A DNA stretch of 64,000 bases from Neodontobutis hainanensis (taxonomy: Eukaryota > Chordata > Actinopteri > Gobiiformes > Odontobutidae): assembly GCA_024349245.1 (NCBI GenBank), contig JALDNG010000005.1:18914501-18978500 (forward strand), in the 5' to 3' direction. The notes under the pieces were generated by a model. That model had not been told where the DNA came from. It was given only the letters and a program-made list of their open reading frames with translations, and made no database searches. Positions within the stretch are counted from its first letter, which is position 1. Each line of letters starts with the position of its first letter. Position numbers and translations under genes: made by a program. Positions 24,517 to 37,429 of the stretch are shown piece after piece.

Positions 24517-25210
24517 AAGCACTAATGCTTTGTACTGTTGGGGGGATGGTAGGGATCCTGCCGCCTAAAATATAGCTGGTGACTGCTGACCGGAGGGGGG
24601 GCCTCAGGACTTCTTTTTGGAGGTAGATGATCATCCACAATTACAGTCTGTTCAGGGGTGGATTGAGCAGTGCAATGAGCCACCCCCCAGTCCTTACAAG
24701 GGGGGCATGGTTTGCCACACTCTCCTTTTGGGCTTGACGCCTCAGAGAAGCCGGACCTGGTTGGGACTAGGTGGCTGACAGTCACAACATGGAGGGACCT
24801 CACAAACGCCTCCTATTAGTGCTTTGCCTTCCAAAACCTAGTGGTGACACCGCGTCGCCAAAAAATGCCGTAGGGCGAGATGGGCCATCAAAGACGAAAG
24901 GGCTGTCCTCCTTAATGCCAGTGAGGTTTAGCCACAGATACCTCTCTGTGGCGACCATCAGAGGGAGAGGTCTAAGGCTCGGTGGAGATCTAAGAACGCA
25001 AGCGTATCCTCCACCTGAGGCATTGACCGTAGTCCCGCATCCACAATAGTCAAATAAATGATGAATAGGGATGAATATGGCTTACTCCACGAGCGTGCCA
25101 GCTCCTTGTGGAGATCACCAAAACACCCAACAGAAACCTGTCGTGTAGTTTGTAGTGTTTGGGGTGGGCCTGATCCTGTAGTCAAAATGGTCAAAGCGTT
25201 GAGGTTTGTT

Positions 25211-28200
25211 ATGGCTCTTGCACAAATAATTAAAAAAAAAAAACAGTTCTAATGGACATTCATATATAGGAATATTATAAACATATATTACATACATATC
25301 AAGGTTGTCTCTCTGTTTGTTTTCTTATATTAAAAACTTTACCGTATGCACTAGAAAGCGTAAATGGCAATTGTTTATTGTTGTTAGTGTTGTCATGTAG
25401 ATTATCAAGCCATTAGTGAATAAGATTATTTGGTGGAGTTTAGGCTAAAGTGGAGCTTTGTGCAGCAGTCAGGTGTAGATTTATGATGCTGCAGCTGGTT
25501 TGTGGCGGTAAAACTGATCAGCTGACTACTCTGTACTGACAGCTAGTTCACATAAATTTACAAAGCATCAAAGAGACCCACATATCTAACGTAAGTTCCT
25601 GAAGTAACAAATCAACAGGTAAAAAGGTAGTTTGAAATTTAAATCTATTATAATATTCACCATGAGAAGTTCCACTGTTTGTCTGTTGACTATTACTCTA
25701 TGTCTTTTAAAATCTTAGCTTGGCTGAGCCTTGGTTAAATATAATTTAAAATTTTAATACTTTTTATTTAGTTTCATCTACACTGTCCCTACCAATAATA
25801 ATTCACCTTATTATACTTATTATTAACAATCACTTTTCTCCCACTTTGCAATTAGAGGTTGTGCATTATTATTAAATTTTGAACCCTTTATAAATGATAC
25901 ATAAGCTCTTTAAATGTGTCAAAAAATGGTTATACTATAAATGCTGGGAGAAGGAAAAGACAAACATGGTATGCATTCTCCTTTTCTTTATCAGCCAATT
26001 CACTGTAAATTTTCAGTATTGCTACTGTTCCTTTAGATTACTGTTTTTGTTACTGTGTTTTGTTGATTTAACTCTAAATTTATGTTAATAAACTTGTGAA
26101 TCAAATAATTTCCTTGACATTCTGGGGGCTTGTCCAGGAGCCCAGTATCTCCAGTCTGCAGATCAACTGAGCTGAAGCACGTGCAGCAAACAAAAAACAA
26201 AGAACAAATTGCATTGTTTCCACTAGAACAGATACTTAATTTTCCATTAGTTAAATAAATGTACCAAAAATATATAGATATAATTTGATGTAGATTTGTA
26301 CATTGGCTTCTGTTACAGCATTTAGCCATGTCCATAAATGCCACTGCTGACTGTTACTGAGTGAAAATATCTTATGCAACAGTAACATTAACCCCATGCA
26401 GGCACACTAAGTCCATTAGCACTAAGCAAGAAAACAAACATGCAAAAAAAAGATACATTCTCTACATTTATATCAGTATATGCTCTGATAATAGAAAACA
26501 GACACCTGGATGTTGCCTTTTTGGCTGCTTCAGAAAACCAATGTGGGAATAAATAAATAATTGTTCCTACTAGCAGAATTTACAATTGCATTAATTTCAA
26601 TAAAGTCCTATTGATTTCTTTCCTTTCTGTCTAAAAGGCATCCTTCTCGTATTCACCGTTAACTTCATTCATGTAGTTAAACATTTGGGCTTGTTTTTCA
26701 TATATTCATGTTGAATGCACGCCAGCAAACTTAAAGTGAGTTCAGGTAACAGTCAGGAGAAACGCATTGCAGGAACAGGAAGTCAATAATGCTTGCCTCC
26801 CCCTCAGGGTGCACATTACCATTGTTGTGAGCCAGGTTAATGTACTTCAAACAAGGTTTATTATATACTGCACTGCACAATAGTGAGATGAGAGCAGAGC
26901 AGGAACGTGTGCGAAGTGGAAAAGGAAGCACAACGTGGACTCATGTCCACCTTATTTGTGCGCCACTGTGTATCTATTTAAAGGTTTGAAGAATGTTTAT
27001 TAAAGCCTTCTGCAGAGCATTTTTAACACTAGAAAATTCATTACAACTTTTCCCATTGTTTTCATTTATTCTTTTACAAAACTAAGCCCTGGATTTCTAA
27101 GATGGCTGCAGTTTATTTTCAGTAAAAAGGTGATTTTTAGGACTTGCACATATTTCTCAACTTTCTTTCCAAACATTTAACTGCAATTGACTTTTTTACA
27201 AAACAAACAGAAAACAATCAGTTTTTTTTTTTTTTTTCAAAATACACAGGTATTGGCTTAAAAGATTTTAATCTTCTGTGTAAGTAACACAATATCAAAT
27301 GTATCCACATTTTTTTCAGTAACTTAACCTGTTACCTCACCTCACATTGGCTAAACAAGATTTTATGACCCCTTTTATGCTGTGTTCATAAAAAAGAGTG
27401 TGGGTACAGAGTCATCACATTGTTAATGTAAGACCCTGACATCTTCTACTTAATACAAAGATTCTGTTTTAGCAGCTGGTGGTAAAACAGTTTTATTAGG
27501 CAAATTGGTCCACTCTATTCAATCAATTTATACAATTCCAATTTAAAATATTAAGTATAATATTCTTTATCCAATGGACAAAACACACACTTAATTTGTT
27601 CTCAAAATGCAGGGTTAGTAGATGTTCGTAGGGTCTCCAAAAGTACAACAGGAGGTAGAGCCTTTTCTTTTTTGTGTTTATGGTCAGGACATATAGATGA
27701 GCTCAGCTGCTCTAGGTCTAGACACTGGGGGAAGTATGACACACTGAGCATCTACCTGAGGCTCTGTCCAACTTCACACAAAAAATTGCTTTTTTTATTT
27801 ATTTTCATCATTTTGAATTGGAAACACAAAACGACCAGTGGCTTGTTTTGGGAATTTTTGATTTGTTGCTCAAAAGTAGTTCATTTAAATAACAGACTTG
27901 AGGCTGGTTTAAATATTTCTTTTTCCATTTTTTGTTTTGTGACCTGGAAGTCACGCTGCTATTAGCAAATATTAGCAATTAGTTGTCATTAGCCATTAGC
28001 GCAGAATTTCAGTTTGTTTCGCACCTGAAAGACCACAGTAAGACCTCACACAATGTGACGGGCTAATTATTTGTTTTGATATTTTTTGAAGTTTAATGAT
28101 GGTTTTATACTACTGTTTTTAAAAGCAGACCCTCGGAATTTCCCTGATGCTGTAATTACTGTTGTCATGGGTGTTCCTCCTGTACACGTATTTAATGCAT

Positions 28201-28525
28201 TGAATGCATCTTCAGAGGCTCATTTTATTGTTGAACTGCAGCAATACAACAATTGGCCTGCAGTCAAGCCAATAGAGACTAGAGAATAGCTGTTATTATT
28301 GATACAGTAATATTACAAATTGTTTGAGACATTAAATCACTAAAACTTCTGCAGCAAGTAGAGAAGAAAAAAGAGCAACACAAACAACACAACACAAAAC
28401 AACACAAGCTGTGTCTCTTGTGTATTTTTAAACCCAACTGATGTTTGTTTCTTGCTTTTCTTTTCCCCTTTTGCTTTCCATCGTGGAGAAATTGTCACTT
28501 TTGTTATTGCCAAATGTTTTTCACA
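25211..28525. other. Unique AT-rich DNA, no gene seen
   Basis: Frames reach 103 codons (26033-26344, minus) but carry no domain. An 11-A run lies near 25231 and a T run at about 27221-27237. No other copies of any part were found in the window. Confidence 0.45.
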
Positions 28526-28620
28526 AACAAACCAAACCTTGTTTCAGTTTAGTCCGAACCATTGACAGTAAATATGCCAAATAGACCAAAGAGCATGGTC
28601 TGCTGAAGCTTTCACATCAC
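28526..28620 (+). repeat. Dispersed repeat X, end-region copy
   Basis: It shares 'aaccttg..tcagttt.gtcc' and 'gaccaaagagca', 'gtctg', 'gctttcaca' in the same order as 57594-57705. The two copies differ by a short insertion ('attgacagtaaatat'). No coding capacity. Confidence 0.6.
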
Positions 28621-30220
28621 ACAATAATTTGAATAAGACTATGTAATATTGATGTAGACATATGGACAGTTTGAACACAGTTTGAACAGGTTGATACCCC
28701 CAGTCTTTACATTATCATATACAACATCATATTGAACATGATGACACACATTTTGGGTCATCATGTTAAAAAGTACTGTCGTTTATGATTAAAAGTAAGG
28801 GGATGACGGGACACAATTTAAGTTTGAAATGAAATGGAACTGCCAGAATACTCACATATACCATAGTTTAAGTGTTCTGAATAGATCTTGAGTTGCTTTG
28901 TAATAATCTTCTTTAGCTCTCTTCTCTGGCCAGTATAGTGTCTCCCAGTGGGGCCTAGTGGGGTCACGCTCCCCTCTCAGATGTGGGGTCCAGAAGGGGG
29001 CTTTTAGTCCATGCTGCTCAGCTGAGAGGCCTACAGCACATTAATATTGCAGCAAAATAAAGTAGGCTGATGGTAAAAGACATTTGAGGCCTAATGAAGT
29101 GTCAATAAAGGCCTTGACACAAGGACACAACCACAAATATACTGTAGATTTAGGGTTACACTTTACCATCACTGCTAAATAAATAATAAGAAACTCTGTG
29201 CCCGTTTGCACTTTTTTAAAGAATATTGTGATATACAACTGAACAAATTGGTTGATACAATTGTGTATATAAAGCACTGCTTGTACTAATCTATCTTGAA
29301 CAAATAGACATTTAGATAGTGTCCGAAACCGCTTTCTTGTTCCTAACCCCTCGGTTACAACATAGCGTTTCAATGAGTTACACTTTACAAATAAAAGAGA
29401 AAAATAGACTATAATTTCACACAGAATTGTGGCTGGTTTGTTGCTACTCTTGTCTTACCAAGAGGTCTGTGCTGTCATATATCCGTCTATACAAGCTAAC
29501 GGTAGCATTATTACAGTGACTTTAATAAATAAAAATATACAACTGGCCACATAATTGGTTTAACTTGTGTCATTCCAACTACATACCACTGTTGTGTCAA
29601 CATTGGTATGTTGTGATATCTCTTTTGAGATATCACACACACAAATGATGGTCTATTTTGCCCATCTAGTGATCATTGTTTTTTGCCGCTTTCCATGATG
29701 CATTATGTGCATGACAGGAGTGTACCAGTAGACACCACTGTAAAATAATGTAATCACTATAGTAACTAGAGAGGGGTCTGGACTTCAAGGAACCAAAGTC
29801 TCAAGGGCGGCTCCATTACTTCCTGTTCCGATGGCGGGGTTGGGCTAAGTTAAATCCTACAATCAGCTTGTTCTTTAGATAATCTTCATATTTGTACAGA
29901 ACATCTACGGCTCTTGCTTCATTAATTTAAACATTGTATTTATTGTTTAGACTTTATTAAACACAAGCAGAACCTGTGCCTCAAATAATAAATACAATAT
30001 TAAACATTTCTAATTAATAAAATTATAGAAAATTGGTAAAGCTCTATAAAAGTTTGAACATTGTAATGTTTAAAACAGCAAAGTATAAGCTGTACCAGGA
30101 TTTACTCTCCTTCTTATATTAAATATTGACCATGCATCCAACTTTTATAATTTATTTTTGATTATTTAACCAGATATGTTAATCGACCTGGCCCCATCAT
30201 GTCTGTGGGGAGGGAACTAT
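28621..30220. other. Unique DNA, no gene seen
   Basis: It includes an 11-bp perfect hairpin at 29612-29637 and a 110-codon minus-strand frame (29041-29373) without a domain. Confidence 0.4.
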
Positions 30221-30354
30221 TGTACATGTCTTCAGTTGCCTACACAGACACGAGAAGAACATGCAAACTCCACACAGAAAGGCCCTGCTTTGTATGGGAC
30301 TTGAACCCGGGACATTCTTGCTGTGAGGCAGAAGTGCTAACCACTCTGCGTCCC
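30221..30354 (-). mobile_element. SINE type A, 5' half
   Basis: On the minus strand it reads 'gcagagtggttagcacttct', 'gcctcacagcaagaa', 'gggttcaagtccc' (B box), 'gggcctttctgtgtggagtt' and 'tgcatgttctt'. It then has a deletion before a short 'acatgtac' match. The 3' half is absent. Confidence 0.8.
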
Positions 30355-30589
30355 TCCTCAGGACCCAGCAGAGTGGAAGCATGTGCCTCTACAGGGGTTA
30401 CCTGTGCTAAACCGTCCCGGACTGATCCAACCCATACTGTACCCACAGTGGAAATAAAGCTATAGTGAGACAGGATTTGAGAAGTAAAACAGCCTTTTGC
30501 AATGGGAACACCAATACACTACACAGACCAACTGGCCCTTTAAAATTGAAATTAATCTTAAATATGTTCAGATGTCAGTCCAGCAGGAA
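30355..30589. other. Unclassified DNA beside a SINE
   Basis: No exon or clear repeat partner seen. Confidence 0.35.
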
Positions 30590-31480
30590 AGACTCCCACT
30601 CTCCAGTTAGGTTCTTGACAGATTTTCTGAGAAGTGAACTGCGAAGGAAGAACCCTCAAGCAGAGCGTTGTGGTGACCTTTATTCTTTGATGGACGTCCA
30701 GCAGCTCGTACCTGGACACAGCATCTTTGTTTTTAGACAACAGCAGAAGAGATGCGAGCTCAAAGCCACGGAGAGATTACCTTTATTTTAATTATAAAGA
30801 ACGTTGCATATGGCCGACTTTGAACACAGCGGGGCCTCGAAGCCCTGTGCTCTTTTTCTTCATTATACGGCGGTACCTCGGCGATGGCCTACCGAGCTGC
30901 AATAAAAGACCAATGAACGGTGCACATCCTGTATTGATTTGTTTGCTGAATATCAGAGTGAATTTTCAGATCTATTTATAATGTCCTTATTAAAACCCTC
31001 TTTGATCTAGAGAATACAACAATAACAGAAATTGCCTGTGTTGTTTGCAGCCACGACTCACTGCGGTAATGTCAATATTAATTGGACTTTTTTCCAGAGT
31101 TATTCTATTATTTTTGCCTTTGAATCCTAAATGGTAATCACTTCTCCATTTTTCTCATCATAAATACAAAGCTGTCCATTATGCTTTTTATATGTGTTGT
31201 TTTGATATGAATTAAATATTCTATTTGAAATACAAACAGCTTTAATTATTGAGGTTTGTAGTGTGTTTGACTTTGAAAAGCCGGATTCTCTTCATTGTCT
31301 TGGCCACTGACATTGGGTCAAGAAATGGACCGGTCAGAGTTCTGTCGACTCTTGAAGGAATCGTTTGGAGGTGGCTCTTATCTGCTTTAAGAGTTACTGA
31401 AGCGGGCAAAAACAAAGGCAAGTGATCGGATGAATTGATGATTATAAAATGAGAGGAAGATGAGCCTCGAGTCTCTCCAA
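30590..31480. promoter_or_regulatory. Candidate conserved non-coding element cluster
   Basis: About 900 repeat-free bases with even composition. Motifs include 'ctatttataatgtccttatt' (30972), 'gtcaatattaattggac' (31071), 'ctttaattattgagg' (31241) and 'tgaattgatgattataaaat' (31431). The frames here lack domains and start or stop arbitrarily. Enhancer role is inferred only. Confidence 0.3.
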
Positions 31481-32759
31481 GTTTGTTTTTCCAAAGTGAT
31501 CTTGAAGTGGAAGAACAAATAAGAGCACATCAAGTGAAACTCAAGGGACACATGGGTCACGAAATTTGGAGAAAAACTAAATTGAGAGCTTAAATGGTGC
31601 TACATTAGAATAAAAGGCTCCATTTCAAATATTTACTGGTCAAAAAAAGACAAGGACAATGGAGCTTCTTTACTGACTCAGATCAGATAAAACAGCTTAG
31701 ATATCATTTCTGCTAGGAAGATTTACCACCATATTCTGTAGCCAAGGATGACACACAAAACAACAGAAACGGCAACGGAAAAGCATCCACAACAAAAGTG
31801 ATCCAGGTTACACTAGGACGGGACAAATTAGGTACATACGCAAGTTTTTCTAATTCATGCCAATGTGCAGTTATCGCTAAAAGAAGTATTGTTTAATGTG
31901 TGCTTTTATTATTATTATTATTATTTGGGGAACATTTTTAAAATAAAGCAGCAAAACAGGAAATCAAGACGAAAGGCATGGAGCAAATAGATCAGTGATT
32001 CAAACTCAAATTTATATATTTTTTGTCATTACAATTGAGACATTTTTAATTATCTAAAATTGCTATTTTTATTGTATAAATGTTTTTCGGATTACTGTCT
32101 TTATTGACAACCAAGCATTCAGAAAAAAAACTTTCTTGATACTGGACCTTGAAACAATCAAGTAAAAGACACAATGAACACAAAAATTCCTACTCAAAAA
32201 AATCAATGACGAGTGGTTTTAGCAGTAGCTGAACAGTGAGGTATTCCATCATAAACATGCCAAATTTTTTTGCAACTAGTGACTTATTCCTGGAGGATTA
32301 GACTTCATCCAGTTAACTGTGATACTTTTTCTAACATATAACACTGATCTGAAAAGAGGTGGTCAGGAAAAACGGCCAGAAGAAATAAGGTCTCCAGAGG
32401 AATAACCACTCTAAGCGCCTTCTCCAAATTGCCCTTGATATTTCCTGTCCTTAACTGTATTTGAGGACAGTCCAGACTATGTGCGTATGGTCCACCAAAA
32501 CAAACAAATTTTGACCTTCCACACATTCAACATAAATTTTTGGTACATCAGAATTACTTGCTTCTTTGTTAAGTGGGGTATTCAACTAAATATTGTTGTC
32601 CTTTTGAAGCATTATTTCAAAAGTTAGCTAATGATTTTCTTTAAATTTGAATGTTGCTATTCAACATTTAGATCTGTGTTTTATGTTCCATCCACCACCC
32701 TATCAGTTACTTAGTGATTAAAACCTAATAAATTTATTTTTAAAAATTCTTTTATTCCT
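31481..32759. other. Unique AT-rich DNA, no gene seen
   Basis: A short TTA microsatellite lies at 31906-31925. A 17-base U6-like match at 31743 was rejected. No exon seen. Confidence 0.4.
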
Positions 32760-32980
32760 AATGCAATTCGGACATTGAACAACACGTCCCGCTGATGTAT
32801 TGTAACGTAATTGCTACTGCTGTACTGCATTTTGCCCTGAAGATGTCTGTGTGCTAGTCTTGTCGTTTTTGTTGTTCGTGTTGTTGTTGGTTTGATTGTT
32901 TTTTTATGAGACCGAAGGTAAATTTCCACATTGTGGACAATAAAAAGGAAAATGAAAATGAAATGAATGAATAAAAGGTT
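32760..32980 (+). repeat. Possible LINE 3' untranslated end
   Basis: The stretch ends with 'ggtaaatttccacattgtgg', 'acaataaa' and a run of 'aaatgaa/aatgaat' units, a layout typical of non-LTR retrotransposon 3' ends in fish. No coding part precedes it, and there is no second copy in the window. Confidence 0.3.
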
Positions 32981-34036
32981 TAGAACACATTAGAAATTGA
33001 GATACATTGTGTTGTATATAATGTTTAAATCTCTCAAAGCCCAAAAAAGCTACATAGTAACTTCTGTTGCCTGAGTTGACATATCACTAATACAACTTGA
33101 AACACTAGATTTATGAGTTAATAAATGGCTGATGGCATGTGGCCATGTAAAAGTACAATTTGATGCTTCTATAAACTCGTCTAAGGATGTAGTAAGAGGC
33201 TTGAAGTCAGTCACTGGAACATTTTCTTGTTTTTGTTCATATTGCAGTGTGAGTAAATGGCTTATATTTCTCTCTTGTGTAGCACAATATGATGTTTTTC
33301 AAATCAAAATCTGTTGTCCATATTTTGGGCAATCTGTTGGAAACCGAACAACGTGGCTTGGCGAACGTTCAGACCACCAGTTGCTACTGCCATCTTTCGT
33401 CCTTTGTAGATGAAAACTAATTTGCACTTCTTAGGGATAAAATAAGTCTTGAAGTTTATTCCCAATTATCCGTGTTGGACAGCACGTGTGTACCTGTTTT
33501 GAATAAAGTTCGTCCACATTATGGCCAACCAGCTTCTTAGATGTGGCAACGTGGTTTTTCTGTAGCTTTTCATTTTCAACTTTGGATTTGACATATTGCA
33601 GCTGAAGATTATTTTAAAACCAAACATGAGATAAAACATCATACAGAGAAGGGTTGTATGTTTGACAGTCATGGTTCTACTGGACGGTCCAACTCCAAGA
33701 CACCATTCCCGCTGCCAAAAAACACAAATGACTTTCTCCGCTTCTTGTTGTGATAAGTTGCAGTGCGGAGCATAGCCAGAGGAAACCCAACGGTGATTGC
33801 TTGGAATCGAGATACGTGTTCCTTTTGCTCTCTCACAGCACTGTTTAGTTAAAGAACAGTTCTACATTATAAGAGCTGAGCTGGGAAACAGTTTGTGCAA
33901 ATATCTGTCATACATTTAAAAGAATTATCATGATGTTTGTAATTTTTTTTTTCTTTTCATGGATTCCACAGCACAACGGTTATTTTGCAATTGGGACTTT
34001 TTCTCACGGACGATGTCAAATTCACCTTATAAACCA
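32981..34036. other. Unique DNA, no gene seen
   Basis: A 93-codon frame at 33132-33413 has no domain. No repeat partner seen. Confidence 0.4.
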
Positions 34037-34289
34037 CCACACACACACACACGTGTACGCATACACACACGTGCACGTGCACACGTACACACGAACACAC
34101 ACACACACACACACAAACACATACACTCACACACACTCACGCACACACACACACACACACGTGTATGCATACACACACACGTGTACGCGTACACACGAAC
34201 ACACACACACAAACACATACACTCACACACACTCACGCACACACACACAAACACATACACTCACACACACACACACAAACACATACACT

Positions 34290-34333
<44 letters not shown>

Positions 34334-34349
34334 TACACTCACGCACACA

Positions 34350-34387
<38 letters not shown>

Positions 34388-34404
34388 CACACACACACAC
34401 ACAC
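34037..34404. repeat. Compound CA microsatellite with higher-order duplication
   Basis: About 370 bases of CA repeats interrupted by CG- and T-containing variants. 'cacgtgtacgcatacacaca' at 34051 and 'cacgtgtatgcatacacaca' at 34159 start two similar blocks 108 bp apart. 'aaacacatacactcac' recurs five times between 34114 and 34342. The long HTHT frames on both strands are artefacts. Confidence 0.9.
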
Positions 34405-36667
34405 TCAAGCAGTGAGGAATCAGCGGTTTTGTCAGCATGGGAGAAACAGTTTTTACTCCTCTCTTCAAGGTAAGACCGTGTTAAAGTTTTAGTGAAGGTC
34501 GTGGTTTTTATGCGTGCGCTCTTGAGCCAGCGGCAGGGGCCCTGGTTTGGCCGAGTTACCAGACAGCCAAAAGAAGCAGAGCAAGTCTGTTTGTATCAGT
34601 TTAGGATTTCCAACATCATTTAAAGAACAAGCTTTTGTTGTTGAAGCATATTTCTTTTCCAAACATCCTTTTTTAGAAAACCTGGAAAAATATACCAGAG
34701 GGGAATAAAAAGTAATCCTATAATGGTAAAAAGGTAGGCAGTAGAAGAATACCCCACCAGTCAGGTCACCCATAAATACTTAAACATGTTGAAGATTTGG
34801 TCAAACTATGGCCTATTTTGTAAAAGATCAAAGTTTTGGGAAGCTAGAGACTTGACAGTCCCAAAGCTAGTTTTTGCTAACCAGTGATGTTAATGGACAA
34901 TAGTGGAAGCCATAGTAAAGGATGTACACCTACTGCAAAAATGAAAAGATGTTTTAAAAGTAATTCTCAGAATGCTCATATTCATTTTATTGTGTTGTTG
35001 GTAACTTTTAGCACAAAAGTTAATTGTGCTTAAAGTTTTTGAAAAGAGTCATAGTTGTCATAGTTGTACAGAATACACCCTTTCAGAAGACATGTTCTTT
35101 CTTTTAAACTTGCTGCTTGGACAGTCTCCACTTGTAAATAAATGATGTCTGTGAATATAGTGCTGCTGTTGTAACAACACAGAGCATCTGTAGGGATCTG
35201 AGTCCTCTACAGGCTTAACATTTACACAGTGCCACTTTATTTTGTTCTTTTCACTGAAAAGTGGGGAAGGGAAGAGCGGGGAATGACGCTTATTTTGCTA
35301 AAAAACAAATGAGCTGAGTCCTTCACAAAGATATTAATTATTGCGCTAATTTTTAAATAATAGTTATTGGAACATGTGAGGACCTAAACCAAAAAGTTTA
35401 AAGTAAAGTTCAAACAGTTGGAAGGTTTAGCTCCAGATGCTTGTAGATACAGATGTTAATTGTTGTCGGATATTTCCTTTATGTGAAAGAGTACTGATCT
35501 GACATGAGGGGTGTAAAGTTTACCAACATTATTCCATAAAGGCAGAGAATTAGAGAGGCCTGACAAAGGGTCAGTCAACTTAAAAAAGGCCAGTTTATAT
35601 TCTGCATTTGTAATGATTGGTACAAAGTAGGTACGTATGTGCTTGAGAGTTTCTAGGTTTTCCCTTTGTCTTTATCTCTGTTCTGTATGGACCTTGTGTG
35701 CCCTGTATAATACACATCTCACTTTGTGTTGGTTATGCCTTTACTATGGAATGTTGGGACATTCTTTACATTGTTGCAGTAGCTAGCCTTTTTGCTGTTT
35801 TCTTTTATCTAAACAGGACACTGACAGAGTAAGAAGGGAAACAGATATTGTCGTGACAAAATGCTGCAAATATTACTGGAAAGGATCTTTAAAGAGGCTA
35901 CTATATACACTTTCTTATTTAAAGTAAAACAAATCTACCTAATATAACTTAGCACATCATGGAAAATATTTTATACTCAACATGCAGCCCATAATGCCAC
36001 AGACAAACTAAGTTAAAACTGAGACTGGTAATTTTTTCCCCTTCATTTAGATGCAAAAATAATCACACATATGTATGTATATAAATAAACAATTCAATTT
36101 CTCTAAAGACTTTATTCTTCCCCATTTCAAACACCGTGGCTAATTATAGCCTTAAGTCAGGCGCTTTGATGCATTTTCCCTCAGCAGGAATCTCTGGCTT
36201 TTCTTTTCCTGGAAGTGCTTTTCTGTTGGTCCTGAGGTAAACTGCCCGATGGCGCACAGCAGGCTCTGATCACTCTGAGCCTACAGTGTATTTATCGTGT
36301 GTGTTTCTGTGATTCCACTGCACATGAAAGAAAAAAAGGAGAAGAAGATTGACCTCATGTTGTCTCACATATCTATAGACACAAATATATCCTGATTCCC
36401 AACTTAGCAAAGAGAGAGACGCCTGGGCTCACTCTTGACATTTTATTGAAAAAATGCAACCAATGTAAAATTATTCTGGTTAAAGTTGGCTAACCGTGTT
36501 TTGTAAATTGGCAGCTTGTTTGACTGTGTGAAGCCCAAGATCAATAATGAAGTAGAAGAGGCCACCCGCAAGAGGACTGCCCCTGTTGACGCAAATGCAT
36601 GGAGCAACTAAATGTTTATTATTGCGACATGCTACCAGTTATTGTAAATTGGAAGATTTTGACTATT
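34405..36667. other. Unique AT-rich DNA, no gene seen
   Basis: A 94-codon minus-strand frame (34489-34773) has no domain. No repeat partner seen. Positions 36120-36300 are more balanced and could hold a small conserved element. Confidence 0.4.
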
Positions 36668-36775
36668 TTTATTTAATAGGACAAAAGAGGAGAATGACAC
36701 TGGGCAAATGGACCCGAGCTTGGCTCAAACCCACATCGATGCACTCTACCAGACAAACCACTAAGGCGCCCCCAA
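36668..36775 (-). mobile_element. SINE type C
   Basis: On the minus strand: 'gggggcgccttagtggtttg', 'tctggtagagtgcat' (A-box region), 'gtgggtttgagccaagct' (degraded B box), then 'catttgcccagtgtcattct' and 'cctcttttgtcctatta'. The layout matches 39256-39397. Confidence 0.7.
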
Positions 36776-36877
36776 ACATGTTTTACAGGATGAGTTCAGA
36801 GCTCAAAATGATACAGACCACATAAATAACTAACAATCAATAGGCAATTATTATTAAAAAATATGTTTGATGTTATT

Positions 36878-37313
36878 TTTGATGTTGGGGGTGCACGTGG
36901 CAGAGTGGTTAGCACTTCTGCCTTACAGCAAGAAGGTCGTGAGTTCAAAAAACCCGGCCGACTCAAACATTCTCGGCCGACTCCGGTCTTTCTGTGAGGA
37001 GTCTGTATGTCCTCCACGTGTTACTGTGGGTTCTCTCCGGGTACTCCGGCTTCCTCCCACCGTCCAAAGACATGTATGTACAGGTTAATTGGCAACTCTA
37101 AAGTGTCCCTAGTGAATGAATGTGAGAGTGAATGGTTGTCTGTCACTGTCTGTCTCTATATGTTAGCCCTGCGACTAACTGGCCACTATCCAGGGTGTAC
37201 CCTGCCTCAGGCCCAAAGCTGCTGGGATAGGCTCCAGCCACCCGCGACCCCTAACGGGACAAAGCGGTAGAAAATGAATGAATGAATGAATGAATGAATG
37301 AATGTTTGATGTT
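36878..37313. repeat. Target site duplication of a type A SINE
   Basis: 'tttgatgtt' occurs at 36878-36886 directly before the SINE and at 37305-37313 directly after its GAAT tail. A nearby extra copy, 'atgtttgatgtt' at 36863-36874, leaves the exact duplicate length uncertain. Confidence 0.6.
36887..37304 (+). mobile_element. SINE type A, full length
   Basis: A tRNA-like head ('gtggcagagtggttagcact', then 'gtcgtgagttcaaaa' as a weak B box) is followed by a core with 'gtgggttctctccgggtact', 'ccggcttcctcccac', 'gtccaaagacatg', 'ggttaattggcaactc' and 'ctctagtgaatga'-type elements. Next come 'gccctgcgactaactggcca' and 'ccagggtgtaccc', then 'gggataggctccagccaccc'. The tail ends in (GAAT)n at 37274-37304. 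It resembles the fish V-SINE/DANA-type architecture from memory; the exact family is not assignable by eye. It is the reference for the type A fragments here. Confidence 0.85.
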
Positions 37314-37429
37314 CTTCAAATAAGTCATATTGTGTTTAAATGTGTAAATGTGTGATAATCTGCTCACAAACAACATCAGCTATTGTCTGATTTTAGAAAT
37401 CAATAAAGGGAATTAGCCAGCCAAAATGG

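Larger units (their letters stand above)
22988..25210 (-). mobile_element. DIRS-like retrotransposon relic (gag, RT and RNase H region)
   Basis: Read on the minus strand, a gag-like segment comes first (25194-24958, with ELARSWSKPYSS and MPQVEDTLA). A second gag-like piece follows (24803-24522), then a reverse transcriptase start (24293-23906, with ISTWVERTVGRGYKIQF and SGYYSRYFLLPKKDGG) that runs out of frame into 'ILDLCGLNRYL' and 'GDWFVTIDLKEVYFH'. A last piece (23543-23334, with LDVMTHAWSRLRRYAFPPI) resembles the region after the RT in fish DIRS elements. There are many stops and frameshifts. No tyrosine recombinase segment was recognised. The order fits the DIRS group of YR retrotransposons; the assignment is from family patterns by eye. 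A SINE interrupts it at 24297-24508. Confidence 0.7.

Noticed and set aside
31743..31759. U6 snRNA-like 'caaggatgacacacaaa'
   Set aside because: Only about 17 bases match and the upstream part does not align convincingly.
33930..34492. Open frames of 161 and 177 codons rich in His and Thr
   Set aside because: Translation of the CA microsatellite; low complexity and present in several frames.
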